Shown piece after piece: positions 15,841-23,983 of a stretch of DNA of 33,351 nt. The stretch spans positions 1-33,351 of the forward strand of contig NZ_ANMO01000157.1 of assembly GCF_000338295.1 (NCBI RefSeq). Direction: 5' to 3'. This stretch comes from Rhodopirellula europaea 6C. GTDB taxonomy: Bacteria; Planctomycetota; Planctomycetia; Pirellulales; Pirellulaceae. The position numbers and the translations under genes are program-made. Numbering within the stretch: position 1 is the first letter of the stretch; the number at the start of each line of letters is the position of its first letter. The notes below the pieces were generated by a model. The model ran no database searches, was not told where the DNA came from, and worked only from the letters and a program-made list of their open reading frames with translations.

Positions 15841-17277
15841 TCATTTGGCTAGCTCTTTCGAGTTCTGCCCCACGCAGAACAGAGTCTGCCCGGTGCGGAT
15901 CAGCAACCGGTTCCTCGCGACCGCGACGCCGTAGACCATTGGATCGCCGTAGGAAAACAGTTGATGGAGTTGGCTTTCGGGCATGCCCGCGAAAACCTTT
16001 TCAGGACCGGACTTTGGCTTCGCCTGATCGGCCGGCACTGTGTTGGCATTGCGTTGTTTCTCTGCCGCCTCACGCGCGTCCATCATCGCGCTGGCATCGT
16101 AGAGTTGATTGCGGGCGACTTGGTCGTATTCGTTGCCGGGTCGCAGCACGATGGTGAAACCGTTTTTCAGCACGAAGTAGACGAGTTGTTCGCCATCAGG
16201 CTTCGTGACGCCAACAGCCGAGGCCCAGCAGGGATTGCCGATGCGTTTTGCGAAGACTTGATTCCCTGTTTCTTGGTTGACGCAGTACAAGACGCCGACC
16301 TTGTTCACATAGTAAACGTATCCGGCGAAGGCGAGCGGCGTTGAATAGTACGAGTTCGCTCGCTCGGCTCCCCAGCGTACTCTGTAGCCGAGTTTGCCGT
16401 CGTCTTCGGTCAGTGCAATGCAGCAATTCGATCCCGCGACTGCGTCTTCGTCGGTCGCACCGCCGTACATCGTGGTTGATCCTACAAAGATCTGGCTGCC
16501 GTCGACGGATGCTGAGGGAATGTGGTTGCCCTGCAAACCGTCGAGCTGCCACAGTGATTCGCCAGTCGCTGCGTCGTAGGCGTCCACGGTGTCGGCCGAA
16601 CTGGTGACCACGATGTTTCGCTTTCCAATCTTGGCGATCACCGGCGAGGACCACGACGGAACTCGGTCGCCGCGATCGGCTTTCCAGACTACGTCGCCGC
16701 TGTGTTTGTCAATCGACAACAGATACGAAGGCCCATGATGGTCAACCAGAACGAACAAGTGCGTTTCGGTTTGTGACAGCGAACTGGCGACGCCACGTTC
16801 GTTGTCGACTTCGCCGTACGTCTTGATGATCGGTGTGCTCCAGCGTGTATCACCCTGATGCGTCATCGCCGTAACATCACCGCTGGCGAAGAACGAATAA
16901 ACACCTGATTCATCGACGCAGCAAGTCGGCGCGGCACGACTATTGCGAAAGTAGTTTTCAACTTTCGTGGTCGCTTCCACATGCGTGGTCCAGAGCTTGG
17001 TTCCCGACTGCAAATCGAATGCGTGAACTTGGCAGTCTTGTTGCCATGGTCCCTCGCTGCTGGTCACGTAAACATGATCGCCCCAAACGACCGGGGACGA
17101 TTGCCCGTAGCCGGGGATATCAGCTTGCCAAGCGATACCCTCATCGGGCGACCAACGTGTCGGCAAGTCTGCAGTCACGGTCCCGCTGCCGTCGCCACGA
17201 AATCCGGTCCATTCTTGACCGAAGGCCGGGCAGACGAAAACAAAGTAGAAAAATTGGAGGCAGAAAGATTGGTGCAT
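15841..17277 (-). CDS. PQQ-like beta-propeller repeat protein, exported
   Basis: Protein of 478 residues from the ATG at 17277. The signal peptide is MHQSFCLQFFYFVFVCPAFG with likely cleavage before QEWTGFRG. The rest is made of PQQ-type beta-propeller blades with recurrent tryptophan-aspartate motifs (SSPVVWGDHVYVTSSEG, HAFDLQSGTKLWTT, DKHSGDVVWKADRG, DAYDAATGESLWQLDG, YCVNQETGNQVFAKRIG). It therefore lies in the periplasm or is lipid-free outside the membrane. It may be a sensor or scaffold; no dehydrogenase residues are recognised. Codons 4-11 of the signal peptide are encoded by one arm of a palindromic repeat. The longer frame to 17466 was rejected because it overlaps the preceding cupin gene. 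Confidence 0.8.
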   Translation of the reverse strand: MHQSFCLQFFYFVFVCPAFGQEWTGFRGDGSGTVTADLPTRWSPDEGIAWQADIPGYGQSSPVVWGDHVYVTSSEGPWQQDCQVHAFDLQSGTKLWTTHVEATTKVENYFRNSRAAPTCCVDESGVYSFFASGDVTAMTHQGDTRWSTPIIKTYGEVDNERGVASSLSQTETHLFVLVDHHGPSYLLSIDKHSGDVVWKADRGDRVPSWSSPVIAKIGKRNIVVTSSADTVDAYDAATGESLWQLDGLQGNHIPSASVDGSQIFVGSTTMYGGATDEDAVAGSNCCIALTEDDGKLGYRVRWGAERANSYYSTPLAFAGYVYYVNKVGVLYCVNQETGNQVFAKRIGNPCWASAVGVTKPDGEQLVYFVLKNGFTIVLRPGNEYDQVARNQLYDASAMMDAREAAEKQRNANTVPADQAKPKSGPEKVFAGMPESQLHQLFSYGDPMVYGVAVARNRLLIRTGQTLFCVGQNSKELAK

Positions 17278-17318
17278 GAATTTTGATACTGAGATTTCTC
17301 TACCTTCAATGTTTCTAC
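17245..17318. repeat. Imperfect palindromic element at the start of the PQQ propeller gene
   Basis: The left arm at 17245-17268 and right arm at 17295-17318 match in inverted orientation at 19 of 24 positions (core GTAGAAA-ATTG-AGG-AGA). The sequence resembles the element at 19576-19658 (TTGGTAGAAAATT type). The propeller gene's ATG lies in the loop, and the left arm codes for part of its signal peptide. Confidence 0.6.
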
Positions 17319-17335
17319 CAAAATCCATCCTGGAT

Positions 17336-17671
17336 CTACGCATTCGACTTCGCTCCCTTGAGCAGCAATAAAAGCATCTTTGTTGGCGTATTCGCCGTGA
17401 TGCTGTGCGACAGATTGGCGGCCATGTGAACGAACGTGCCCGTCGATGCGTGGATCGTTTCGTCACCCAAGGTCACCGTGGCGTCACCATCGAGAAACTG
17501 CAGGATCGCGGGAACCGCGGCGGTGTGTTCGGACAGCTCTTGGCCGGCGTCGAAGCCGAACAGAACCACTTTCAATCCGTCGTCCTGGTGCAGCGTTTTG
17601 CTGATCGTTCCGCCGGCTTGAATTTCGACTTCCGCGGCAACGTCCAGGTAGGTTTTCGCTAGGTCGCTCAT
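17336..17671 (-). CDS. Small cupin-domain protein, copy 2
   Basis: Single-domain cupin of 111 residues starting at the ATG at 17671, which overlaps the stop of the GYD gene (ATGA). Motif 1 lies around LSEHTAAVPAILQFLDGDATV and motif 2 around GTFVHMAANLSHSITA. The pattern is that of small YlqB/DUF-type cupins with His ligands. It is cytoplasmic. It is clearly related in size to copy 1 at 15359-15694, though the sequences have diverged. Translational coupling to the GYD protein suggests that the two work together. Confidence 0.85.
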   Translation of the reverse strand: MSDLAKTYLDVAAEVEIQAGGTISKTLHQDDGLKVVLFGFDAGQELSEHTAAVPAILQFLDGDATVTLGDETIHASTGTFVHMAANLSHSITANTPTKMLLLLLKGAKSNA

Positions 17672-17964
17672 GATACCGCCTTCAATACGTTCTCGAATTC
17701 TTGGTTGTCGTAGCAACGCATCGTCTGCGTACGCACGTTGCCGTCTTTAGCGAGGTTGATCAACAAAGCAGAACCGGTCGCTTCATCAGGCGTTTCAAAC
17801 ACGACGCAACCGTCGTACTGGCCAACGGTCCAAACTTGCGAGACCAGCTTGCCGCCAGCGTCACTGACAGACTGTCCAAAGTCCGATGCACGCTGAACCG
17901 ATTTGTCCACATTGCGAGCACCTTGGTCGGTGAATTGGATGAGGGTGAGGTAACGAATCATCAT
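17668..17964 (-). CDS. GYD domain protein
   Basis: Protein of 98 residues of the GYD family (dimeric alpha-beta barrel). RYLTLIQFTDQGARN opens the first strand and helix. The sequence VGQYDGCVVFETPDEATG holds the position of the family's GxYD motif, followed by LLINLAKDGNVRTQTMRC. Family members are mostly uncharacterised. It is the third gene of the methyltransferase group (24 bases after the methyltransferase stop) and is coupled to the following cupin. Confidence 0.8.
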   Translation of the reverse strand: MMIRYLTLIQFTDQGARNVDKSVQRASDFGQSVSDAGGKLVSQVWTVGQYDGCVVFETPDEATGSALLINLAKDGNVRTQTMRCYDNQEFENVLKAVS

Positions 17965-17988
17965 TACGTTCTTTAAAGTTGGGGAAAT

Positions 17989-18831
17989 TTAAGATTTCTG
18001 GCCGACCATCGTGACGGCGCAAAGGTGATCTTCATAACGGCGAAAAACGCGACGCATCGCGTGAATTCGTTTTCGTGCGGCGGGTGTTCGCAATACGTTG
18101 AAAGCGATCCGAGCGGTGCCGAAGAAACCTTCATCGGCCAGGACACGCCGCGGTTCCAATAAGTGCATCGGAGCGGTCACGCACGTCGATGAATCGACAC
18201 GCAATCCGGCCGCTTCGAGCGTTTGCCGCCACTCCGAAACGGTCAGCGGACGAGCGCCGACGTGGATCGCTTCGGAGACATCTTGCATGATCGCGTCCTT
18301 GAGCGATTCATCGAGGTCGTCCGGCATCAAACCGAGTTCGTGAATCGCGTAACGACCGCCGGGACGTAGAATTCGCCAGGCTTCTTCGGCGATCGCCTTT
18401 TTTTGACTGGCGACTTGCATCGTCAACATCGCTTCGCCGTAGACCACGTCGGCTGATTCGCTTGGCAAACCTGTTTGTGCCGCATTGCCTTGGACGCAGC
18501 GGTCACGCCGATCGGACACCAGAGCTTGCACTTGAGCCGCCGCGTCAGGGTCGCGTTCGACGGCGATGTACGCGGCCGGGCGCTTCGCCAGTGTCATGCG
18601 AGCCGTGGTGCCCAACCCCGGTGCGAGTTCGACGACCGTGTCGGAGGATGAAATCATCAATGAATCAAGCATCCGTCGGGTCAGTTCGATACCACCGGGG
18701 CGCAAGACTCGCTTGCCCATGCGTGCCAGCAGCCAATGCCCCGGCATCTTGGATGCGTCGAGTTTCTCGCCCGGCATTGCGGTAGGAGGCTTGGCGTGCG
18801 AAGCAGCTTTCGGATGAGTGGCCATGGTCAT
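17989..18831 (-). CDS. SAM-dependent methyltransferase
   Basis: Class I methyltransferase of 280 residues from the ATG at 18831 (MTMATHPK), four bases after the upstream RIC stop. GAAGG precedes the start at a suitable distance. The SAM-binding motif I is VVELAPGLGTTARMTL, with VERDPDAA as motif II acid loop, SADVVYGEAMLTMQ as motif IV and AWRILRPGGRYAIHEL as the post-motif strand. The C-terminal part (SVEWRQTLEAAGLRV type) is typical of small-molecule methyltransferases of the UbiE/CoQ type. The substrate is not deducible. Its conserved-looking position between an iron-repair protein and a GYD/cupin pair is the main clue. Confidence 0.88.
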   Translation of the reverse strand: MTMATHPKAASHAKPPTAMPGEKLDASKMPGHWLLARMGKRVLRPGGIELTRRMLDSLMISSSDTVVELAPGLGTTARMTLAKRPAAYIAVERDPDAAAQVQALVSDRRDRCVQGNAAQTGLPSESADVVYGEAMLTMQVASQKKAIAEEAWRILRPGGRYAIHELGLMPDDLDESLKDAIMQDVSEAIHVGARPLTVSEWRQTLEAAGLRVDSSTCVTAPMHLLEPRRVLADEGFFGTARIAFNVLRTPAARKRIHAMRRVFRRYEDHLCAVTMVGQKS

Positions 18832-18835
18832 CGTT

Positions 18836-19552
18836 TCAACCTTCGCCTTGTTCGAGTTCAATCGCTTTAGGAAACAACACGTTGTTCTCCTTGTGGATGT
18901 GCTGATGCATGTCGCGTTGGAGTTGCGCGAGTGAATCCAGCATCGCACGGTACGTGTTGCAGGCCCACTCGGGCGGCGTGTAGCCGTCGGTGGACTCACT
19001 CAAGATCGCCAGTGCATTACCCGCTTGGTCATGCTCGTGTTCCATTTGGCGAATCGGATTGGCGACGCTGCCACAGTGGTTCTCTTGCCGCTGGGCTGAC
19101 GCTTCCATTTGACGCACGATCGGAAACAGGATCTTCTCCTCTTTCATCATGTGTGGTTCCAGTTCTGCTTTGAGGGCGACGAAGGCCTCACGCATCTTGA
19201 ATAGCCGCTCGTCCTTGTCTCCGTGGACTCGCGAGACCTTCTCGGTCATGAAATCGAGCCGAGGCAGCTCTTCACGAAGATAGGCGTGGTGAGTGGTTTC
19301 GATGTGATCAGCCAGTTCGGTCAATCCCATTGCGTCGACATCCACCAGCGTGTCTGTGTCGGCTTGAGCATCGTTTGTCGTGATTGCTTGCAGCACTTGG
19401 TCGACCGCAATGCCGCGTTTTTCGCAAGCACGGTTGAGCGAAATCTTGCCGCCACAGCAATAGTCGATTTTGAGCGACTCAAAAACACGAGCGCGGGTTG
19501 GTTTCTGGCGAACGAAGTCGCCAACGGTTTGATCGGAATCGAGGGTTAGCAT
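18836..19552 (-). CDS. RIC/YtfE-type di-iron iron-sulfur cluster repair protein, copy 2
   Basis: Second iron-centre repair protein, 238 residues. The N-terminal ScdA_N part contains TVGDFVRQKPTRARVFESLKIDYCC with Cys32-Cys33. The hemerythrin-like domain has IETTHHAYLREEL, VHGDKDERL, HMMKEEKILFP, QMEHEHDQAG and DMHQHIHKENNVLFP, with His/Glu ligands. It is clearly paralogous to copy 1, but differs through most of the surface. It follows the NO reductase gene by 122 bases, which contain a palindromic repeat, and precedes the methyltransferase by 4 bases. Confidence 0.93.
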   Translation of the reverse strand: MLTLDSDQTVGDFVRQKPTRARVFESLKIDYCCGGKISLNRACEKRGIAVDQVLQAITTNDAQADTDTLVDVDAMGLTELADHIETTHHAYLREELPRLDFMTEKVSRVHGDKDERLFKMREAFVALKAELEPHMMKEEKILFPIVRQMEASAQRQENHCGSVANPIRQMEHEHDQAGNALAILSESTDGYTPPEWACNTYRAMLDSLAQLQRDMHQHIHKENNVLFPKAIELEQGEG

Positions 19553-19575
19553 CAGTGGGTTTCCTAGAAAGATGA

Positions 19576-19658
19576 ATTGGTAGAAAATTACTGGTGGAAA
19601 ATGGAAAAGAACCGAAAGACGACAAGTGAAAATCTTCTACCAACAATCTTCGACCAAT
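19576..19658. repeat. Palindromic repeat between norB and RIC copy 2
   Basis: Arms at 19576-19602 and 19632-19658 agree at 21 of 27 positions in inverted orientation. Each arm is itself two related 13-base units (ATTGGTAGAAAAT, ACTGGTGGAAAAT). It has the look of a mobile palindromic element. It separates two minus-strand genes and may form a strong hairpin in the transcript. Confidence 0.65.
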
Positions 19659-19674
19659 CGTCTTTTGATTCAGC

Positions 19675-22008
19675 TCAGCTCATCAGTGCAGGCTCACGTT
19701 CCAGTGCGCCGATTGACTCCGACGTGTCTTCTCCTTCGTTTTCGGGTGGGTCGAATCCATCCGGTTTCTTCGAGAACGAATGGCCGGTCCAGAGTCCGAA
19801 GATGAACCAGACAAGAGCAACCGCGCCGAGGAAGAAGATCGTGTCGCCAGGAACTCTCATCCACCGGAGTGTTTGCATCAAATCGGTTTGCATGAACTCG
19901 CTGCTGCGGGCGAACCAGTAACCGCTTTCAACGGATGCTTTGGTTTGCAACAGACCGACCGGCAAGAGGCTCAGCAGGCACATCGCGGCAAGCCCGATGT
20001 TCATGCCCCAGAATCCGATCTTCAACATGCCGTCTTTCCACGGTCGGCCGGGAATCAACACTCGTAAACACATCAGCATCAACCCAATGCCAAGCATCCC
20101 GTACACGCCGAATAGTGCCGCGTGTGCATGAAGCGGAGTCGTGTTCAAACCTTGCATGTAGTACAGGGCGATCGGTGGGTTGATCATGAACCCAAAGATG
20201 CCTGCACCGATCATGTTCCAAACCGCCACGGAGACGAAGAAGTAGATCGGCCACTTGTAGCGTTGTACCCACGGTGATGACTTGCTGCGACGAAGGTCTT
20301 CCATCGCGTCAAACCCGATCAGCGTCAGCGGCACAACTTCCAGGGCACTGAACACCGATCCCCAAGCGAGTGCCACGGTCGGTGTGCCAGAGAAATACAG
20401 GTGGTGCAGTGTCCCGATGATACCGCCGGACAAGAAGATCGTCGCGGCCAACAGCGCCGCCGCAGCAGCCAGTCCTGGACGAACGAGGTTCAACCGCATG
20501 AATACGAACGCGATCACGGTGGTGGCAAAGACTTCAAAGAAGCCTTCGACCCACAAGTGAACGACCCACCATCGCCAGTACTCGACCATTGTCAGGTGCG
20601 AGTGTTGACCCCATGTCAAACCGGCTCCGTAGAACAACGCAATCGCTCCGGTCGCAACGGCAAGCAAAGCGACGAGGTGACGCTGCGAATTGGCTTCGGT
20701 GGAGTTTGGGTCGCCTTTTTGCCGCAGCGCCGGCCATAGCACTCGAAGCATCAACACCAGCCACAGCAGCAAGCCGACCATCAATCCGATCTGCCATACG
20801 CGGCCGAGTTCGACATACTCGTATCCTTGGTGACCGAGGTAAAACGACACGGTGTCGCTCATGTAGTTCTTGACGCTCAACCATTCACCGGCCAGCGACC
20901 CGACGACGACCAACAGCAACGCACCGAACAGAACGTTTACGCCGAGTCGCTGAAACTTTGGTTCGTGATTGCTGACCAACGGACCGATGAACAATCCCGA
21001 AGCAAGCCAAGCGGTGGCAATCCAAAACAATCCGATTTGAACGTGCCAAGTTCGGGAGACGCTGTAGGGCAAATACTCAGCCAACGGAAAGCCGTAAAAG
21101 CCTTCCCCTTCGACACCGTAGTGGGCAGTGACAATCCCGAGTCCCATCTGAGCAAAGATTAACGCTGCGACGATCCAAAAGTACTTGATCGTTGCTTTTT
21201 GCGATGGCGTCGCTTGCCAGCGGGACAGCGGATCGTAGGAGGGAATGCTGTCGGGCTTCTCTTCTTCTTCACGCCGCGATGCGTACCACCAAGCCATCCC
21301 GGAAATGCCCGCCAGCAGCATGATGACGCTGACGCCCGTCCAAACAATGTTGTCGCCGGTCGGTCGATTTCCAACCAACGGCTCGTGGGGCCAGTTGTTC
21401 GTGTAGCTCGCGATGTCGTTTGGACGGGTTGTGGAAGCGGCCCACGATGTCCAAAACACGAACGCCGAGAACTTACGCAGTCGCTCTTCGCTGGAGATCG
21501 AATTGGCGGGAATGGCGTAGTCCGCGTTGCCGTCGATGAACACGGTTCGGTAGTGATCGACATTGGCGTTGAACGCTTCGGCCCGCAGCGGGTCAATCGT
21601 GACAATACCACTGGATTCGTCGAACGTGTTGGTTCGCATCAGGTCCGACAAACGACCGCTCAGTTGGGCTTGTCGTTCGGAATCGAGTTGAGCGAACGGC
21701 TGACTAAACTCAGCACTCGACCACTTGTCGAGAATGAACACGGATTCACGATGCAACCAATCGGCGGTCCAGTCCGGAGCGACGTAACTGCCGTGACCCC
21801 AAATGGAGCCGACCTGCATTCCGCCAAGCGACTGCCAAACATTTTGACCCTCGCCAACTTCTCCGCTGTCGATCAGCGTCACGCCATCGGTCGTGACATA
21901 CTTATCGGGAATCGGCGGCATCTCTTGATAGATTCGTGTCCCAATCCAGCCAAGGATTAGGAAGGAGACGATCATCACGGCCGCGAAGGCCATCCACAAG
22001 CGTTTCAT
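19675..22008 (-). CDS. norB: Quinol-dependent nitric oxide reductase (qNOR)
   Basis: Membrane haem-copper oxidoreductase of 777 residues that reduces 2 NO to N2O using quinol. An N-terminal membrane helix (FAAVMIVSFLILGWIGTRIY) leads to a periplasmic segment lacking a c-haem motif, as in qNOR rather than cytochrome-c-dependent NOR. The 12-helix catalytic core follows, with WGQHSHLTMVEYWRWWVVHLWVEG (haem and non-haem iron ligands and glutamate), GTLHHLYFSGTP (two His for FeB) and PLHAHAALFGVYG (haem ligand His). The length is that of fused single-subunit qNOR. It lies downstream of hmp, from which an inverted repeat separates it, and probably protects against NO or serves denitrification. Confidence 0.95.
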   Translation of the reverse strand: MKRLWMAFAAVMIVSFLILGWIGTRIYQEMPPIPDKYVTTDGVTLIDSGEVGEGQNVWQSLGGMQVGSIWGHGSYVAPDWTADWLHRESVFILDKWSSAEFSQPFAQLDSERQAQLSGRLSDLMRTNTFDESSGIVTIDPLRAEAFNANVDHYRTVFIDGNADYAIPANSISSEERLRKFSAFVFWTSWAASTTRPNDIASYTNNWPHEPLVGNRPTGDNIVWTGVSVIMLLAGISGMAWWYASRREEEEKPDSIPSYDPLSRWQATPSQKATIKYFWIVAALIFAQMGLGIVTAHYGVEGEGFYGFPLAEYLPYSVSRTWHVQIGLFWIATAWLASGLFIGPLVSNHEPKFQRLGVNVLFGALLLVVVGSLAGEWLSVKNYMSDTVSFYLGHQGYEYVELGRVWQIGLMVGLLLWLVLMLRVLWPALRQKGDPNSTEANSQRHLVALLAVATGAIALFYGAGLTWGQHSHLTMVEYWRWWVVHLWVEGFFEVFATTVIAFVFMRLNLVRPGLAAAAALLAATIFLSGGIIGTLHHLYFSGTPTVALAWGSVFSALEVVPLTLIGFDAMEDLRRSKSSPWVQRYKWPIYFFVSVAVWNMIGAGIFGFMINPPIALYYMQGLNTTPLHAHAALFGVYGMLGIGLMLMCLRVLIPGRPWKDGMLKIGFWGMNIGLAAMCLLSLLPVGLLQTKASVESGYWFARSSEFMQTDLMQTLRWMRVPGDTIFFLGAVALVWFIFGLWTGHSFSKKPDGFDPPENEGEDTSESIGALEREPALMS

Positions 22009-22024
22009 GGGGGGTATCTCTTGT

Positions 22025-22098
22025 GAGCCGACGGCGCTAACCGCGGGTGTCGAGTATGGATCAGGGAGTGTGGAACCTGCGGTTATCGCCGTCGGCTC
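22025..22098. repeat. Long inverted repeat between hmp and norB
   Basis: Arms of 24 bases at 22025-22048 and 22075-22098 match at 22 positions (GAGCCGACGGCG-TAACCGC-GGT) around a 26-base loop. There is no T-run. It looks like a dispersed REP-type palindrome and could also stabilise or separate the hmp and norB messages. Confidence 0.65.
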
Positions 22099-22122
22099 TC
22101 AGCGTTTACGAGGAATCCTGCG

Positions 22123-23349
22123 TTACGCGGTGACCAGTTCTTCCTTGGGGCCAAAAAATTCGTAACGAACGCGATGTTCGTCGACGCCGAGTTCTTGCAG
22201 GCACGCATGCATGTTCTGCATGAACGGCTTGGGACCGCAGAAGTAAAAGTCCGCGTCGGCAAACGGTGTCCAGTCGCGGAGCAAGTCCGTCGTGACGAAA
22301 CCGGTACCGTCGCACTTGCCGTCTTCGACATCGCCCGGAAGCGGTGCGTCGTATATGACTTTGGTGCGAACGTTTGATCCGGCTTGTGACAGGCTGGCGA
22401 GTTCGTCAGCGAACGCTTGCACCTTGCTGTTGCGAGCGGCTTGAATGAAGGTAACCTGCGCATCGGGATTGGCGTGAATGATCGACTTCGCCATCGACAA
22501 CAATGGCGTCACACCGATGCCGCCGGCGATCAGGACGACCGGTTTGGCGACTTCATTAGGATCAACAGTGAACTCGCCACACGGCGGGCCGAGCTGGATG
22601 GTGTGGCCTTCCTCGATGCCATCGTGCAGGTGATTGGAAATCAATCCATCGGGCGCATCGGCGGCGAGACGTTCTTCGCGTTTAACGCTGATGCGGTAGT
22701 GAGGTTGGCTGGCACAGTCCGAAAGGCTGTAGTTGCGTGGCGATGTCGGCGTATGTGGGTGGTCGATGTGGACCGTGATGTATTGGCCGGGTTTGAAAGG
22801 TGGCAGCGGTCCTTCGTCTTCGGGCTTCAAGTAGAACGACGTCACGATGTCGCTCTCGGGGACCTTCTTGGCGACAACAAAGGTTCGCGTGCCGTTCCAT
22901 CCGCCGGGTGCTGATGCTTGTTCTTCGTAGATCGCACCTTCGCGACCGATGAAGATGTCGGCGAGGAATCCATAAGCTTCGCCAACCGCTTCGACGATCT
23001 CGGGCGTGGCGGCATCACCCATCACATCGCCGATCGCGCCGAGCAGATTGCTGCCGACGATCGGATAGTGCTCCGCCTTGATGCCAAGCGACACGTGCTT
23101 TTGTGCGATCAATTCCACGGCCGGCATCAGCACGGCGGGATTGTCGATGTGAGTGAAGTAGGCACAGATCGCACCCGCGAGAGCCTTTTGCTGACCACCG
23201 GTGTGCTGGTGGGCTTGGTTGAAAAACACTTTCACTTCCGGATTCGCCTCGAACATCCGTTCGTAAAACCGACGCGTGATGGTTTCCGCGTTGGCGGCAA
23301 CCAGTGGCGTGATCTCTTTGACAATCCGAATCGTTTTTTCGCTCAGCAT
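22123..23349 (-). CDS. hmp: Flavohaemoglobin, nitric oxide dioxygenase
   Basis: Protein of 408 residues that turns NO and O2 into nitrate with NAD(P)H. The globin domain (1-140) has Tyr29 at B10 (RRFYERMF) and proximal His85 ([10 protein letters not shown]), the same positions as the E. coli protein. The FAD domain has PRNYSLSD, and the NAD(P) domain has [11 protein letters not shown] and [11 protein letters not shown]. It is complete. The start codon is 155 bases from the divergent Rrf2 gene, and this interval holds a palindrome and repeated half sites, so NO-dependent repression by the neighbouring regulator is likely. Confidence 0.97.
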   Translation of the reverse strand: MLSEKTIRIVKEITPLVAANAETITRRFYERMFEANPEVKVFFNQAHQHTGGQQKALAGAICAYFTHIDNPAVLMPAVELIAQKHVSLGIKAEHYPIVGSNLLGAIGDVMGDAATPEIVEAVGEAYGFLADIFIGREGAIYEEQASAPGGWNGTRTFVVAKKVPESDIVTSFYLKPEDEGPLPPFKPGQYITVHIDHPHTPTSPRNYSLSDCASQPHYRISVKREERLAADAPDGLISNHLHDGIEEGHTIQLGPPCGEFTVDPNEVAKPVVLIAGGIGVTPLLSMAKSIIHANPDAQVTFIQAARNSKVQAFADELASLSQAGSNVRTKVIYDAPLPGDVEDGKCDGTGFVTTDLLRDWTPFADADFYFCGPKPFMQNMHACLQELGVDEHRVRYEFFGPKEELVTA

Positions 23350-23427
23350 GAACAGGTTTCTCGTTGGAGGGGCAGTTGGTGGGAAGAATCCGACGCCATC
23401 ATTCGCGTCGCCTCAAGACATTCACCC

Positions 23428-23466
23428 AAAGGTATACTTTCTATTGTGTACGTCAAGGTGTATGTT
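23428..23466. promoter_or_regulatory. hmp / Rrf2 divergent control region
   Basis: AAAGGTATACTTT (23428-23440) is a near palindrome centred on GTATAC. A related CAAGGTGTATGTT lies 26 bases further on, with GTGTAC between them. On the minus strand TTGACG (23456-23451) is a good -35 element for hmp, and TATAC boxes lie next to it. The layout fits a repressor site covering both promoters, but the exact start points cannot be fixed by eye. Confidence 0.5.
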
Positions 23467-23504
23467 CGGGGTGTCGATGCTTTTTCCTCCGTCTGACCTC
23501 CACG

Positions 23505-23930
23505 ATGCTCTCAAAAACCACTGAATATGCCCTTCGAGCAGTGACCTGCTTGGCCGGCCAAGCCGCCTGCGGCAAAACGCCCTCGTCCGCCGAAGAGATC
23601 GCTGGCATCACAAAGATCCCGCGTCGCTACCTGCACCGCGTGATGCAAAACTTGGCAAACGCAGATCTGGTGGAGTCGCGATGCGGCTCCCAGGGCGGCT
23701 ATTCGCTCGCCCGATCAGCCGAAGCGATCACAATCCTGGACATCGTCGACGCGGTGGAACCGCTCGGGCGAATTTGTAACTGCCCGTTGAATTTGCAATC
23801 CCACACGTCACTGTGCCCGCTGCACGCGGAACTGGACCGTGCCTACGCGGCGACGGAAGAAGCGTTTGCAAAAGTCACGATCGCGGGATTGCTGAATTCG
23901 ACTAACCCGATCATTCCGCTGGTCGAATGA
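23505..23930 (+). CDS. Rrf2-family transcriptional regulator (NsrR-like), copy 2
   Basis: Regulator of 141 residues from the ATG at 23505 (MLSKTTEYALRAV). The winged helix-turn-helix includes ITKIPRRYLHRVMQNLANADLV and the GSQGGYSL wing. The effector part has Cys91, Cys93 and Cys104 ([23 protein letters not shown]), three cysteines as expected for a [2Fe-2S] or [4Fe-4S] NsrR-like sensor. It is divergent from hmp and very similar to copy 1 at 11665-12090. The longer frame to 23364 was rejected because it reads through the promoter region. It probably represses hmp and perhaps the rest of the NO genes when NO is absent. Confidence 0.9.
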   Translation: MLSKTTEYALRAVTCLAGQAACGKTPSSAEEIAGITKIPRRYLHRVMQNLANADLVESRCGSQGGYSLARSAEAITILDIVDAVEPLGRICNCPLNLQSHTSLCPLHAELDRAYAATEEAFAKVTIAGLLNSTNPIIPLVE

Positions 23931-23936
23931 GAGCTC

Positions 23937-23983
23937 GCTAGCCGACGTCAGGGCGTTAGCGTGCGTTCCGGCTCGTCGCTAGC
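23937..23983. repeat. Palindromic repeat overlapping the HPP gene end
   Basis: CGCTAGCCGACG at the left and CGTCGCTAGC at the right pair with one base unmatched, with an inner GCGTTAGCGTGC. It fills the 17 bases between two convergent genes and extends into the last 11 codons of the HPP gene, which is consistent with insertion at the gene end. Confidence 0.5.

Noticed and set aside
18832-18999. Longer N-terminus for the methyltransferase
   Set aside because: The added part is antisense-like, Arg/Ser/Thr-rich and overlaps the end of the RIC gene. The ATG at 18831 has a ribosome site.
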